This document shows positions 47,201 through 56,387 of a DNA stretch of 64,000 bases, in pieces. Source of the DNA: Augochlora pura (lineage: Eukaryota; Arthropoda; Insecta; Hymenoptera; Halictidae); NCBI RefSeq assembly GCF_028453695.1, contig NC_135781.1, positions 24,613,640-24,677,639 of the forward strand, written 5' to 3'. Every line of letters begins with the position of its first letter. Position 1 is the stretch's first letter. Below the pieces are notes generated by a model. The model made no database searches. It saw nothing but the letters and a program-made list of their open reading frames with translations, and was not told where the DNA came from. The translations under genes were made by a program, and so were the position numbers.

Positions 47201-47746
47201 GAAATGTTTTAGCGGGCAGAGGCAGGCGTAATGATGTGGAAGTTGTCAGAGTATAAAACGGGAGCAACTTGCGTGGAAAGCGTTCCGCGAAAAATTCCGG
47301 GAGCATCGCCCGACGCGACTGTATATAAAACTACACATTTACTGCAGAGTATATTACTACGATAATAACTTTTGTTACGGCTAAATAAATTATATCTTTC
47401 AAGTATTAAATACCGCATGTTGTGCATTTCCTTTGGCTTATCACTTGCCGTATTTCATTCCTGGCCTTGTCCCGACGGCGCACTAATCCAGAGCCATTTC
47501 AAGAACCGTGCTCTAATTAAAACAACTTTAATAAGTTTTCAAAATTCCTTCCCTGGCCAAATACAGCCAATCTCGGCGAAATTCACAACCGTGAATTCGA
47601 TTTCGAAAGGAACAGTTGAGCATCGCGTCGAGGTTGCCCTAAGCGACGATCGTCGAAGGAAAAGTCAACACTCCTGTTCAGTTATTATTCTTCGGAAGCA
47701 TCAAGGAATTTTAATAAATAGCTACGATTTTGCTGCTGAGAACAAA
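44214..47746. other. Intergenic stretch and 5' region of the Rpn1-like gene
   Basis: 3.5 kb holding the 3' UTR of the transporter and the promoter of the Rpn1-like gene. A small open frame at 45051-45317 (+) has an ATG in fair context, but the opposite strand is open there as well and no homology was recognised. A short GTGTGTGCAT-AGCG duplication lies at about 46347-46395. The frame upstream of ATG 47747 is open for over 300 bases, so a longer N-terminus is formally possible. Confidence 0.5.
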
Positions 47747-47926
47747 ATGTTAGCAACGGATACACGTTTGCAGAATATACAGACGGAGATGGTAATGTGT
47801 CCAATCTTTTGAAATGTATCGAATCGAACGTATCCATTTTCCTTCTGAAGATAATCCTACCTTTCCTAGGACGAAGAGGACACGAGGTTGCAGGAGGAGT
47901 TGCTTCAATTAGCCGACGTACTATTG
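47747..47926 (+). CDS. Rpn1-like: Rpn1-like exons 1-2 (N-terminus)
   Basis: Exon 1 is 47747-47791 (MLATDTRLQNIQTEM, donor ATG|GTAATG). Exon 2 is 47870-47926 (DEEDTRLQEELLQLADVLL, acceptor CCTTTCCTAG, donor TTG|GTAAGT). The DEEDTRLQEEL segment matches the EEDKQLQ(D/E)EL start of Rpn1. The acidic and lysine-rich leader typical of animal Rpn1 is nearly absent, which may mean that the true start is farther upstream. Confidence 0.7.
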
Positions 47927-50900
47927 GTAAGTATTACCTATTAGAGGTGAGATATTTGAAAATTTCGGATATTCGAGTCCGATCGCGACCCGAAAACTCG
48001 GGTATACGTCATCGAAGTCGGGTTAACCTCTTGCACCATAATAACGAGTCAGATTCGTGACTAACATTTCTTAGATAATGTAATAGATATAACTGTCAGT
48101 CGTTTTTATTAAATTAAAATAAAATTTGAATCTTCTATCGTTAAAATTTGGGATGGAAGTAAATGAAGACAATTAGGAAACAAAAATCTTCTTGTTCCAT
48201 CAAGGAAATTATTAAGGACGAAAAAATACTAATTGATGCAGATCTGAAAATATGATAGCACAAGGGGTTAGGTAGTGCACGAGGTGTTGGTAACGTACCG
48301 ATTCAACCTAAGCACTGCCTAAACCGACCTCGACGTCGAAATTTTTGAGTATCGAACCTAAAACCGAGAAAGATGCCCGACCAAAACTGAAACCAAAATG
48401 TCGGGTACCCGCCCATCCCTATCATTTACCGCGTTTCTGATTTCACACCCTCGGAATGTCGAAACCACCTACGAGCCGCCGACATTTTCACAATTGGTAT
48501 TTTTCGACGAAACTGAAGGGTCAGGACGAAAATGCGATGCTGGTGTCCTTAAGCCAACTGAGGCTGCTGATGCAGACAGCGACGACCTCGATGACGGCGG
48601 TTCCAAAGCCGCTGAAGTACCTTAGAAATAGTTACTGTGCTCTGAAGGATTCGCACTGCAGGGTAAAGCAGAAAGCGGTGAAGCAACAGTTTGCTGAAGT
48701 CCTGAGCGTGTTGTCGCTGGCAGGAGCAGCTCCAGGGTCGAAAGAGTGTCTGCGATACTGCCTCCAAGGCAATGTGACGAACCCTGGCGAGTGGGGCCAC
48801 GAGTATGTGAGACAGTTGGAGTGCGAAATCGTCGATGAGATCACGAACGCTCCTGTGAGGGAGGAGCAACAGATAAGGTACCCCGCGACCCAAAATCTCA
48901 ACTGAACATTGACCTCTGTCGAACGATAGGACACAATTGGCGCCGTTGATCAAGCACATCGTAAAATTCGACATGAAGCACAACGCGGAGATACCCGGCT
49001 GCGACCTGTGTCTGGAGATCGATCAGCTGAGCTTTCTAGGTAGCTACTTGGACAGCAGGAACTTCGGAAGAGTCTGCCGATATTTGGAAGGCTGCGCGTC
49101 CTACAGGTGAGTGAACCGCGGCTGCCGGCGCATTGTCAGCGTCTTGAAAGGTCATTATGTTGGAATTTGTAGCGAGGACACGGAAAGAAAGCAGATATTG
49201 AAAGTGGTCGTCGATCAGTATCTGAGATTCCAGGAGTACTGCAAGGCCATGCTGGTGGCTTTGCAGGTGTTCGATACCGAGTTGATTTATAAATGCCTGG
49301 CCACTTGTCCCGACAGCGTCACGCGGAAACAATTAGCGTTTATACTTGCCAGACAACGGGTAACGACTATCTTGTCCAATAATCTCGGCCGAATCGCTTA
49401 CAGTTTCTTAATCGCCAGGACAACCCTCTGAAAAAGGAGTACGAAGGAGACGACGCAAAGGACATTGAGATGATCCTGAGCAATAGCCACGTGATCTCCC
49501 ACTTTCACTCGCTGGCCAGCGAGCTAGACATCTGCGAGCCTAAGCTTCCCGAAGACATCTACAAGACTTACGAGGGAAAAGTTCTCGGAAAATACGAGCC
49601 AGACTCTGCTAGGGCCAATCTGACAGCCAGCTTCGTCTCCGGCTTTGTTCACGCTGGCTTCGGGGAGGATAAGCTGATGACCAACGCCGAGGACTGCTGG
49701 GTTTACAAGAACAAGGTGCGAGAGACTGGCTTATGACTAGGATTAAGGATCGACGCACGAAAAATTTATTTCTAGGATCACGGGATGTTGTCGGCTACCG
49801 CCTCCTTGGGTCTGATTCACATGTGGGACGTGGACGGTGGCCTGGTGCCCATAGACAAGTGAATTTCGATTTCCCTATGCTATCGATGAATGCTTTAATG
49901 GGGTTTTATATGCTGTTTATGATTAGGTACCTTTACACGAGCGAGGATTATATCAAATCTGGAGCTCTACTGGCTATAGGCCTCGTTAATTGCGGTGTTC
50001 GCAACGAGTGCGATCCGGCTCTGGCTCTCCTAAGCGATTACGTGTCCTCGAACAGCGCGACGCTAAGAATAGGGTCTGTTCTGGGCCTAGGATTGGCGTA
50101 TGCTGGCTCCGGCAGATCCGATGTCACTCAACTGCTGATCGAAGTCTTAGCTGACAAGGAAAGTGGGTACAGTTCCTACGGATTCCTGAATCAGTTCTAT
50201 AGAATTCGTGGATTTACAGATAACATGGAGGTGACAGCGTTGAGTGCGATATCCATAGGATTGATCAATGTAGGATCGGCTGATCCCGAAGTATCCTCGG
50301 TAATCCTCCAGAAGTTACTGGAGCTGGAGCCGCATGATCTGTCCAACACCTACTCCAGGTTATTAGCATAATAGCAACGGGGCATTTCTATTAAAACTTT
50401 GTATGTACTGAAAACCTGACAAGTATTTGTGTAATTAATATGTTTTATGAAAATTTTTAGTAGTTATATGTATTTGGCTGTCAGAAGAAAGCTAAAAAAT
50501 ATATGTTACAATGCGAACGTTAATTCTCGATTTCCATCGGAAATTTATTAAAAGGAAATTATACTTGCAGATTTCTACCACTGGCACTAGGATTAATCTA
50601 CATGGGCTGTCGAGATGTGATAGAGTTTTCCTCCGTGGCCCTGGAGGTGCTTCCTGATCCTTACAAACTGGCCTCGCAGACTATGTTGCAGGTATTTGTT
50701 GCAGCGATATATTAATGACCAAAAAATAATTTATTAATCAACGGAAATAGCATGAAATATATCAATTACGAAATTGAAACGAAATTAGACAGCACAGAAA
50801 TATTCAGGAGGCTCTCCTGCATTTATATCATGCAACAAGAGTTTATTTTTTTATTGTAAATGTCGGAAACAGGATTCTTACAGTTTTCCCTATAATAAAC

Positions 50901-52947
50901 CGTATTAAAAGTTACACGCATTTTCTACTCCTAAAATAGTCGAAACAGCGCCATTAGTTGCAGTGGTAAAACGCTCAAACAGTTTAACGATTTGGTTTCA
51001 GTTTCTTTCGCTAGATAATAGTATTTCCCAATTTCTCTTAAAACATTCGAGTAGTGTCACTGGACATAGTGGAAAAATGCTTAAATTACTAGCCAAATTA
51101 GGACACAATATTTTCTAACGTCGGCGATAAATGATATCGCCATAATTTCCTCTAAAAATCTCGATCGTTGGTAAATTGTCTACAAGTTTCAGCATTTTGC
51201 CGCTACCTGCAGTGGCGCTGTTTGGACATTTTAAACAGAATTGTCAGGCGCTGCCACTTAGCGAAAGAAATTCAAATTAAATCGTTGAACAGTTTGAGCG
51301 TTTTGTCACTACACATAATGGCGCTATTTTGACATTTTCTCTTATGGAAAAAGCGGCTAGAATCATCCGTCTTCAATATTTACAATAATGAATTAACTTT
51401 ATTAACATAATGTAAATTCGAAAGTCTCCTGAATATTTTTGAATTCTTTAAATGTTCGTTCAAGCATAAATTAATAGATATCATGGTATTTTCTGCGCAT
51501 AATCGGATTTTTACTGTACTTAATGTTTTTAAATGACAGTCACCATATCTGTTCTCTAAATAATCCTAATAGGAATATTTATAATACCGAATATGACTTG
51601 CTGATTCATAAGAAATTGCCAATGCCAAGAAATAATTAACTAGGCATTGTAAATTTGCAACAAATTATAAGTTATTGTCTCTAGATATGCGCGTATGCTG
51701 GCACAGGCGACGTGCTTATAGTGCAAGAGTTATTACGAATTTGTTCGGAACCTGTCGACAACGATAGTACGCCGATTACTCCGGTAACCAGTTTTGCAAG
51801 TAGTTGTTGTTCAACGCAGAAAACTTCGTCTCCGGAGTCGACAGAGAAAACGGAGAAGAAAGAGGATCTCAAGTATTTTTCTTCGTTATTATAATAGACC
51901 AGCTTCTTTCCAACCCCTATATTAACTACTATAAAAATGTCCCAGAGAAATTGGGCCCACGCAAGCCATAGCTGTTTTAGGTGTCGCCATGGTTGGCTTA
52001 GGAGACGGCAACGAGAACTCAAGGATTTTTGGACAGGTCTGCTATACTTTCCCAGACATTTTGATCCTGCGAAACTATTGTTACTCATTTTTAGATAGGG
52101 AGATACGGCCCCATAGCCACGAGGAGAGCAATGCCGTTAGCTTTGGGCCTGTCCTCTCTGTCGAACCCTGACTATTCGCTGATGAGCGTTCTCTACAAAT
52201 ACAGTCACGACAATGATCCGGATGTCGCGAGCAATGCGATATTTGCGCTTGGTCTGGTCAGTGCAGGGACCAATCATGCACATGCCGCTAATCTGTTAAG
52301 ACAGTTGATTTGCTATCACGCAAAGAGTCCGACGCATTTGTTCCTTGCTAGAATAGCACTCGGTCTGGTTCATCTCGGCAAAGTATTGACCACCTAGAAG
52401 AAACCAAAAATTTTATTAGGTTCCGCGATAGTAACACAATATTAATTTGTAGGGCACCCTGTCCATATCCCCTCTGCGTTGTGGCTCCAAAATTTTGGAT
52501 CGCACAGCACTTGCTGGTCTGATGGTTGTTCTCGTGTCCTTCCTCGACTGTCGCAATTTAATCTTGACGAAATCGCATTACCTGATGTACTGTCTGGCCA
52601 TCGCGATGGAACCAAGATGGCTGGTCACATTGGACGAGGATCTGCAAGTGTGTTTTACAATCCGCGTTATGACAAGTTATCTTTTTCATTTTCTGCGAGA
52701 GTTATTAGCGATTCGCTTTTTTTCTATCGATAATTAGAGTTTACCGGTACCAGTGAGGGTTGGAAAGGCAGTGGACACAGTGGGCAAGGCTGGGAACCCG
52801 AAATCCATTGCAGGTGGTTACGTCCACACTACTCCGGCGTTGCTTTACATAAACGAAAGGGCGGAGCTAGCTTCCGACGAATACGAGGCGGTTTCCAGCA
52901 TGATGGAGGGATTCGTGATTCTTCGGAAGAAGGCTAATTCCTCTTGA
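47747..52947 (+). CDS. Rpn1-like: Divergent Rpn1 / PSMD2-like 26S proteasome non-ATPase regulatory subunit
   Basis: The fifteen exons are 47747-47791, 47870-47926, 48519-48877, 48930-49106, 49173-49359, 49419-49715, 49776-49858, 49927-50162, 50220-50358, 50571-50691, 51685-51872, 51946-52036, 52095-52382, 52453-52647 and 52738-52947. They total 2,673 bases and give 890 residues, close to the family's roughly 900. Rpn1 sits in the base of the proteasome 19S particle and docks ubiquitin-like shuttle receptors and a deubiquitinase. Family marks are DTRLQEELLQL, TTSMTAVPKPLKYLR, WGHEYVRQLE, DDIYKT-like EDIYKTYEG, KDHGMLSATASLG, WDVDGGL, SEDYIKSGALLAIGLVN, GVRNECDPALALLSDYV, ICAYAGTGDVL and EGFVILRK. 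Proteasome/cyclosome repeats fill roughly residues 405-535 and 640-760. The frame is intact, but it differs from canonical Rpn1 at many sites, so it may be a paralog. The start codon is the least certain part. Confidence 0.92.
47927..48518 (+). other. Rpn1-like intron 2 with a possible hAT-like element end
   Basis: It ends at a weak acceptor (GAAACTGAAG). Near 48400-48422 the sequence GGGTACCCGCCCATCCCTA reads on the other strand as a TAGGGATGGGC terminus, similar to ends of some hAT-type elements. No matching left end was found. Confidence 0.4.
48519..50358 (+). CDS. Rpn1-like: Rpn1-like exons 3-9 (N-terminal domain and first repeat block)
   Basis: The exons are separated by short introns of 52-68 bases. 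The junctions rebuild IRTQLAPLIKHIVKFD, CASYSEDTERKQ, LARQRDNPLKK, YKNKDHGMLSA and IDKYLYTSEDYIKSGALL, all of which match Rpn1. The 57-base segment 50163-50219 has GT/AG borders. Removing it restores an ungapped fit to human Rpn1 before MEVTAL. Confidence 0.88.
50571..50691 (+). CDS. Rpn1-like: Rpn1-like exon 10
   Basis: It starts one base into an arginine codon and reads RFLPLALGLIYMGCRDVIEF, then ALEVLPDPYKLASQTMLQ. The donor is CAG|GTATTT. Canonical animal Rpn1 has (F/L)VDVCAYAG across this junction; here it is MLQICAYAG. Confidence 0.88.
50692..51684 (+). other. Rpn1-like intron 10, holding a foldback element
   Basis: At about 1 kb this is by far the longest intron of the gene. Most of the extra length is the inverted repeat at 50930-51345, suggesting the intron grew by insertion. 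Confidence 0.75.
50930..51345. mobile_element. Foldback element (imperfect palindrome, about 400 bases)
   Basis: The left arm has CAGCGCCATTAGTTGCAGTG then AAAACGCTCAAACAGTTTAACGAT. The reverse complement of the right arm has TAGCGCCATTATGTGTAGTG then AAAACGCTCAAACTGTTCAACGAT. Both are followed by TTTCTTTCGCTA. Inside, a second diverged copy of the same motif occurs on each side (about 51043-51095 and 51185-51232). The centre is the palindromic GGCGATAAATGATATCGCC at about 51123-51141. The structure is a nested hairpin built from four copies of one motif. It has no open frame. Confidence 0.65.
51685..51872 (+). CDS. Rpn1-like: Rpn1-like exon 11 (acidic/Ser-rich linker)
   Basis: It begins ICAYAGTGDVLIVQELL and then codes a linker rich in S, T, C, K and E, ending TEKKEDLK. 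The position matches the charged KEKKDKDKK-type linker between the two repeat blocks of Rpn1. The donor CTCAA|GTATTT is weak, but joining to A|GAAATTGGG keeps the frame. Reading through would meet a stop within about 25 bases. Confidence 0.85.
51946..52947 (+). CDS. Rpn1-like: Rpn1-like exons 12-15 (second repeat block and C-terminus)
   Basis: The exons are 51946-52036, 52095-52382, 52453-52647 and 52738-52947, all phase 0 after the first base. They carry AIAVLGVAMVGLGDGN, RRAMPLALGLSSLSNPDYS, NAIFALGLVSAGTNHA, LRQLICYHAKSPTHLFLAR, GLVHLGKGTLSISPL, GLMVVLVSFLDCRNLIL, PVPVRVGKAVDTVGKAGNPK and EGFVILRKKANSS, then TGA. These align with Rpn1 without gaps over long stretches. Confidence 0.93.
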
Positions 52948-55900
52948 CTCTTAAATCTAGAACGCCACGGTGAAGTAAAAAAGACGGGACGCATGGTTTC
53001 AGAAGGTAATGCTCGGCAGGTAGTTTTATTTCACGATTATGGTAAGAAACACGTCTGACAAAAATGTATTATGCAACCTAGGAACAAAACTGTGAATAAT
53101 CTATAGATTATGGCAATATCGATCTCTGATTCGAGGTGTACAAAGTAAAGACGGCGTCGAGCACAGGGTGGTCCGCCCATCAAATTGTCTTGATCATGAG
53201 TCAAACTAGTTTGTGCTTGCAATGTATATTAAAAGTCGAATGAATCTTACGGCTAGAAACATTTCGGTGGACCATCCTGCGCGCTTAAAATGCAATTAAC
53301 TTGCCGCCTAGAACTCGTAGCATAGAACTTTGAGTGAGCGACGTGAGCATGAGAAACCAAAGAGTGAAAAAAACGTGAAGGACGCGTGAACGCATGGGTT
53401 TCGTGTAGGTTTGCGTTTATTGAACTTCAGGGACTAGCGGAAGCAATGTGCTCTATACAACAGAAACATACATTGGTTCGCATTGCACGGTGTGAACGCA
53501 ACGGTGCACCATGATCTAACAGTGTCACGGTTGGAATCTGCTTGCGATCGGTCGTCGTAAATAAAACTCTTACATTCGATAAGGAAACAGAATGGAGAAA
53601 AAGAAAAAAAAAAGGGTACCGAAAGCAACAAAACTTAAAAGGATAGAGGCGAGAACAAATGTGTCCCGGTGAGGGAGAACGGAACGAGTACAAAAAGAAC
53701 ACGACGAGGAAGCAAATAGAATACGGTCTGTTAGAAAAATGTCTGGGCTAGCGCAGTTCGCTATTACAGAATCTCTGCAAATTAAAAATAAATATTGCAG
53801 TCTATTAGTTCTGATAGTGTACGTGTGTTTGTGTCCGTGGGCGTGTAAAAAAGCATACGAGAAGGAAACTAGGACATCATGAATGAGAAAACCGCCCTTT
53901 CCAATCTCCTCGACGTGCATCTTGCTCTCTCTTCTCTCTCCCTCATCTTTCTTTTTGTTGCTCGCAGAGGGTCGCATACGCAAGATCATGGAGCACGGTG
54001 AATCTCCTTATGAAACCAAGCGACGAGATATACTTGCCGGGAATTGCACAAACTCACAACGTCGCAGCTCTCGCGCCTCCGCAATTCGGTCGAAATCACG
54101 CGAAATTAAAGAAACCAATCGAAAGATTTAATTTTCTGTGACCCAGTGTCCTCTAACTTAAATTGCAATGCTTTCTGATCTTTTGACCCTGGGCCCAGAT
54201 TCCTTTCCAAGGATGTCTTTTTTCTTAAAAAAATTCTCGACGCATTCAGCACCTACAAATATACCTAGTACACAAGAAAAAACTTTCGCAGCGCCTCCAT
54301 AAAATAAAATAAGATAAAATAAATCAAATATGCTTTAACGGTTTTTTCAGCTGTGATTGGTTAGAAAGATCGACTGGGATCGCGAGAGCTCCACGGACGC
54401 TATTTTGGGAGACCGACGACTTTCCTCGCGTGTCGAATGTCCGCCGACATTCGCGTATAGGCACATGACTTAGGGTAACAGGCGAAGTGTAGTACAGTGA
54501 TACGCTTATTCTCGGGCCGGTTCGCTTGACAGCGAATCGCGAACGCTTTTTTTCCCACCCCCTCTCTTATATCATCAAGGATTCCCGAAGAGATTGTGTC
54601 GATGCATTCGCGTTTGCTACGCGACTTCTTGAAATCGCTTGAAAATCCGATCTACTTCAACGTACGCCTTTTCTCGCTGTATCAGCTTGCCGCCTGACGT
54701 ATAAAACGTCTTTTCGTTAAATATCTATCTTCTTTTCAATTCTATCTATCCACGAATGGATATACTTTTAGGATTACTCTTGAACAACCGTCGCCCGCAC
54801 TGCAGAGCGATTCCGTGTAGTCAATATGCGTATATAGAGACAGATAAAAGGATCATCGTTACGCGACGCGTTCCCTATTCCGTAGACATTTATCGAAAAA
54901 ACCTACGATGCCCTGGCAAACAGATAAAATAAGTTAAACGCGAGAAACGGAGATCGAATTCCGCGTCGATGTTTGATAAACGGAAAATCGACTTTGAAGA
55001 ACGAGATGAACGGTTTTCGAAGTTGACTTCCTGGAAAACTCTCCAGATTTCTTCCTAGCTTGTATTACGAATTAGAAAACGCAGCGCGCGATCCATTAAC
55101 ATTTGATAAAATAGAGAATCAGCATGCAAAATCGTCGATATATGATTCACGTCACCCGGCAAGCTGGGCTTCCTATCTACTTATACGATAAAGTTCTCAT
55201 GTTACTTATAGTAAAATATAATAATAATAATAATAGTTAAAAATTAATAATAATAATAATAATAATAATGACAGTTCATATAATAGTAGCGCTTTTGTGT
55301 AATAACCTTTTTTTTGCAAATAGTAAGTGTGTCTGTGGTTCAAGCGAATTCCGAAAACGGTGTACACCGTTGCCTCCCCTCGCCTCTGTCCACAATGCGG
55401 TGATTTATGTACAAGAACGCACACGGTGCATCGCGAATATTTGCATCGTCCCGTTCTCTAATTCCCTACTACTTTCTTGGCAGGGTTTCCAGTAGATCGT
55501 ACGCGCGCGCGCGACGACGATTCTCGACGTTGATCCGGAGTCATTGGAACGGAAAGAAGAAGAGACACGCTCGCGTTCACCGAACTCCCCGAAAATATTC
55601 TACCCATTTACCGTTTCCTCGGCGCGACAACAAAATCATGGTCGCGGAAGGTCGGATTAAAAGCTAGATGCAGGAAAAGATACGTCTCTCTGTTGTTCTC
55701 CTAGAGGACACACCTGTGAACATATTACTGTCGCTCGTTCAAATTCTATTAACCTCGGGTTTCTCTCTGTCTCTCTCACACACACACATTCTCCGCGTCG
55801 ACAGCGATCGGTAATCAAGGGCTTCTCTCTCGTTTTCGGCTACTTTCAACGGCGCTGGCCCGCTAAATCACAGAAACGGAAACAACGACAAGAAGGATTC

Positions 55901-56273
55901 CCCCGGGAGAAGCACCGAAATCGCACAGGTGCGACGAGGCAATGATCTCATCGCATATTGGTCGGAGCTGCCTACGGACTCGTTGCCGAGAGAACGAAAT
56001 TGACGACAAATGGCAGTGCTTCTTCTGTCTGCGCGTGGGCGTGTGTGCACGTGTACCGGCGTGTATTCGCGTGGGAACCGCGATCCCACGATTCCTCGAG
56101 GACCGTTCTCCCGCGTTCGCGGCGCGGTCCGCGATCGATGGATCGTCCCGGGGCGATCCGCGGTGTCCCGATTCGGCTGCCGCGACCCCAAGGAATGTAC
56201 ACTCGATACCAAGGTGACACAGTTGTGACACGGCGGAGATAATATGCCGAACGCTTACGGCGAGTAAGGCTGG
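52948..56273. other. Convergent 3' regions of the Rpn1-like and abLIM genes
   Basis: 3.3 kb between the two stop codons, with no recognised protein. It should hold the 3' UTR of the Rpn1-like gene from the left and that of the abLIM gene from the right. On the minus strand AATAAA occurs near 53411-53416, a candidate end for a long abLIM 3' UTR. An AAT trinucleotide repeat lies at 55216-55269. Confidence 0.55.
55216..55269. repeat. AAT trinucleotide microsatellite
   Basis: Two AAT runs separated by GTTAAAAATT. Confidence 0.75.
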
Positions 56274-56387
56274 TTAAAACAGTCGGGCGCGTCTTTTCAT
56301 CTCGTTGCGGCGCCACTGCGGCATTCTGTAGAATTCCGTGCGGCCGCACTGCAGGACTGCCTCGAATTCCGCATCTGAAAGATGTCG
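56274..56387 (-). CDS. Unc-115: abLIM terminal exon: villin headpiece C-terminal half
   Basis: The acceptor TGACTTTTCCAG is followed by RHLSDAEFEAVLQ, then FYRMPQWRRNEMKRRARLF and TAA (56276-56274 on the minus strand). The tryptophan, the basic helix and the final L-F of the F-actin-binding headpiece are present. The hydrophobic core helix has CGRTEF where many family members have MSIEEF. Confidence 0.95.
   Translation of the reverse strand, partial: RHLSDAEFEAVLQCGRTEFYRMPQWRRNEMKRRARLF

Noticed and set aside
47372..47746. In-frame upstream extension of the Rpn1-like start
   Set aside because: The open frame upstream of ATG 47747 has no similarity to the acidic, lysine-rich N-terminus of Rpn1. 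It is more likely 5' UTR, though not excluded.
56010..56242. Overlapping open frames on both strands downstream of the abLIM stop
   Set aside because: They lie in GC-rich 3' UTR sequence after an unambiguous villin headpiece stop and show no family resemblance.
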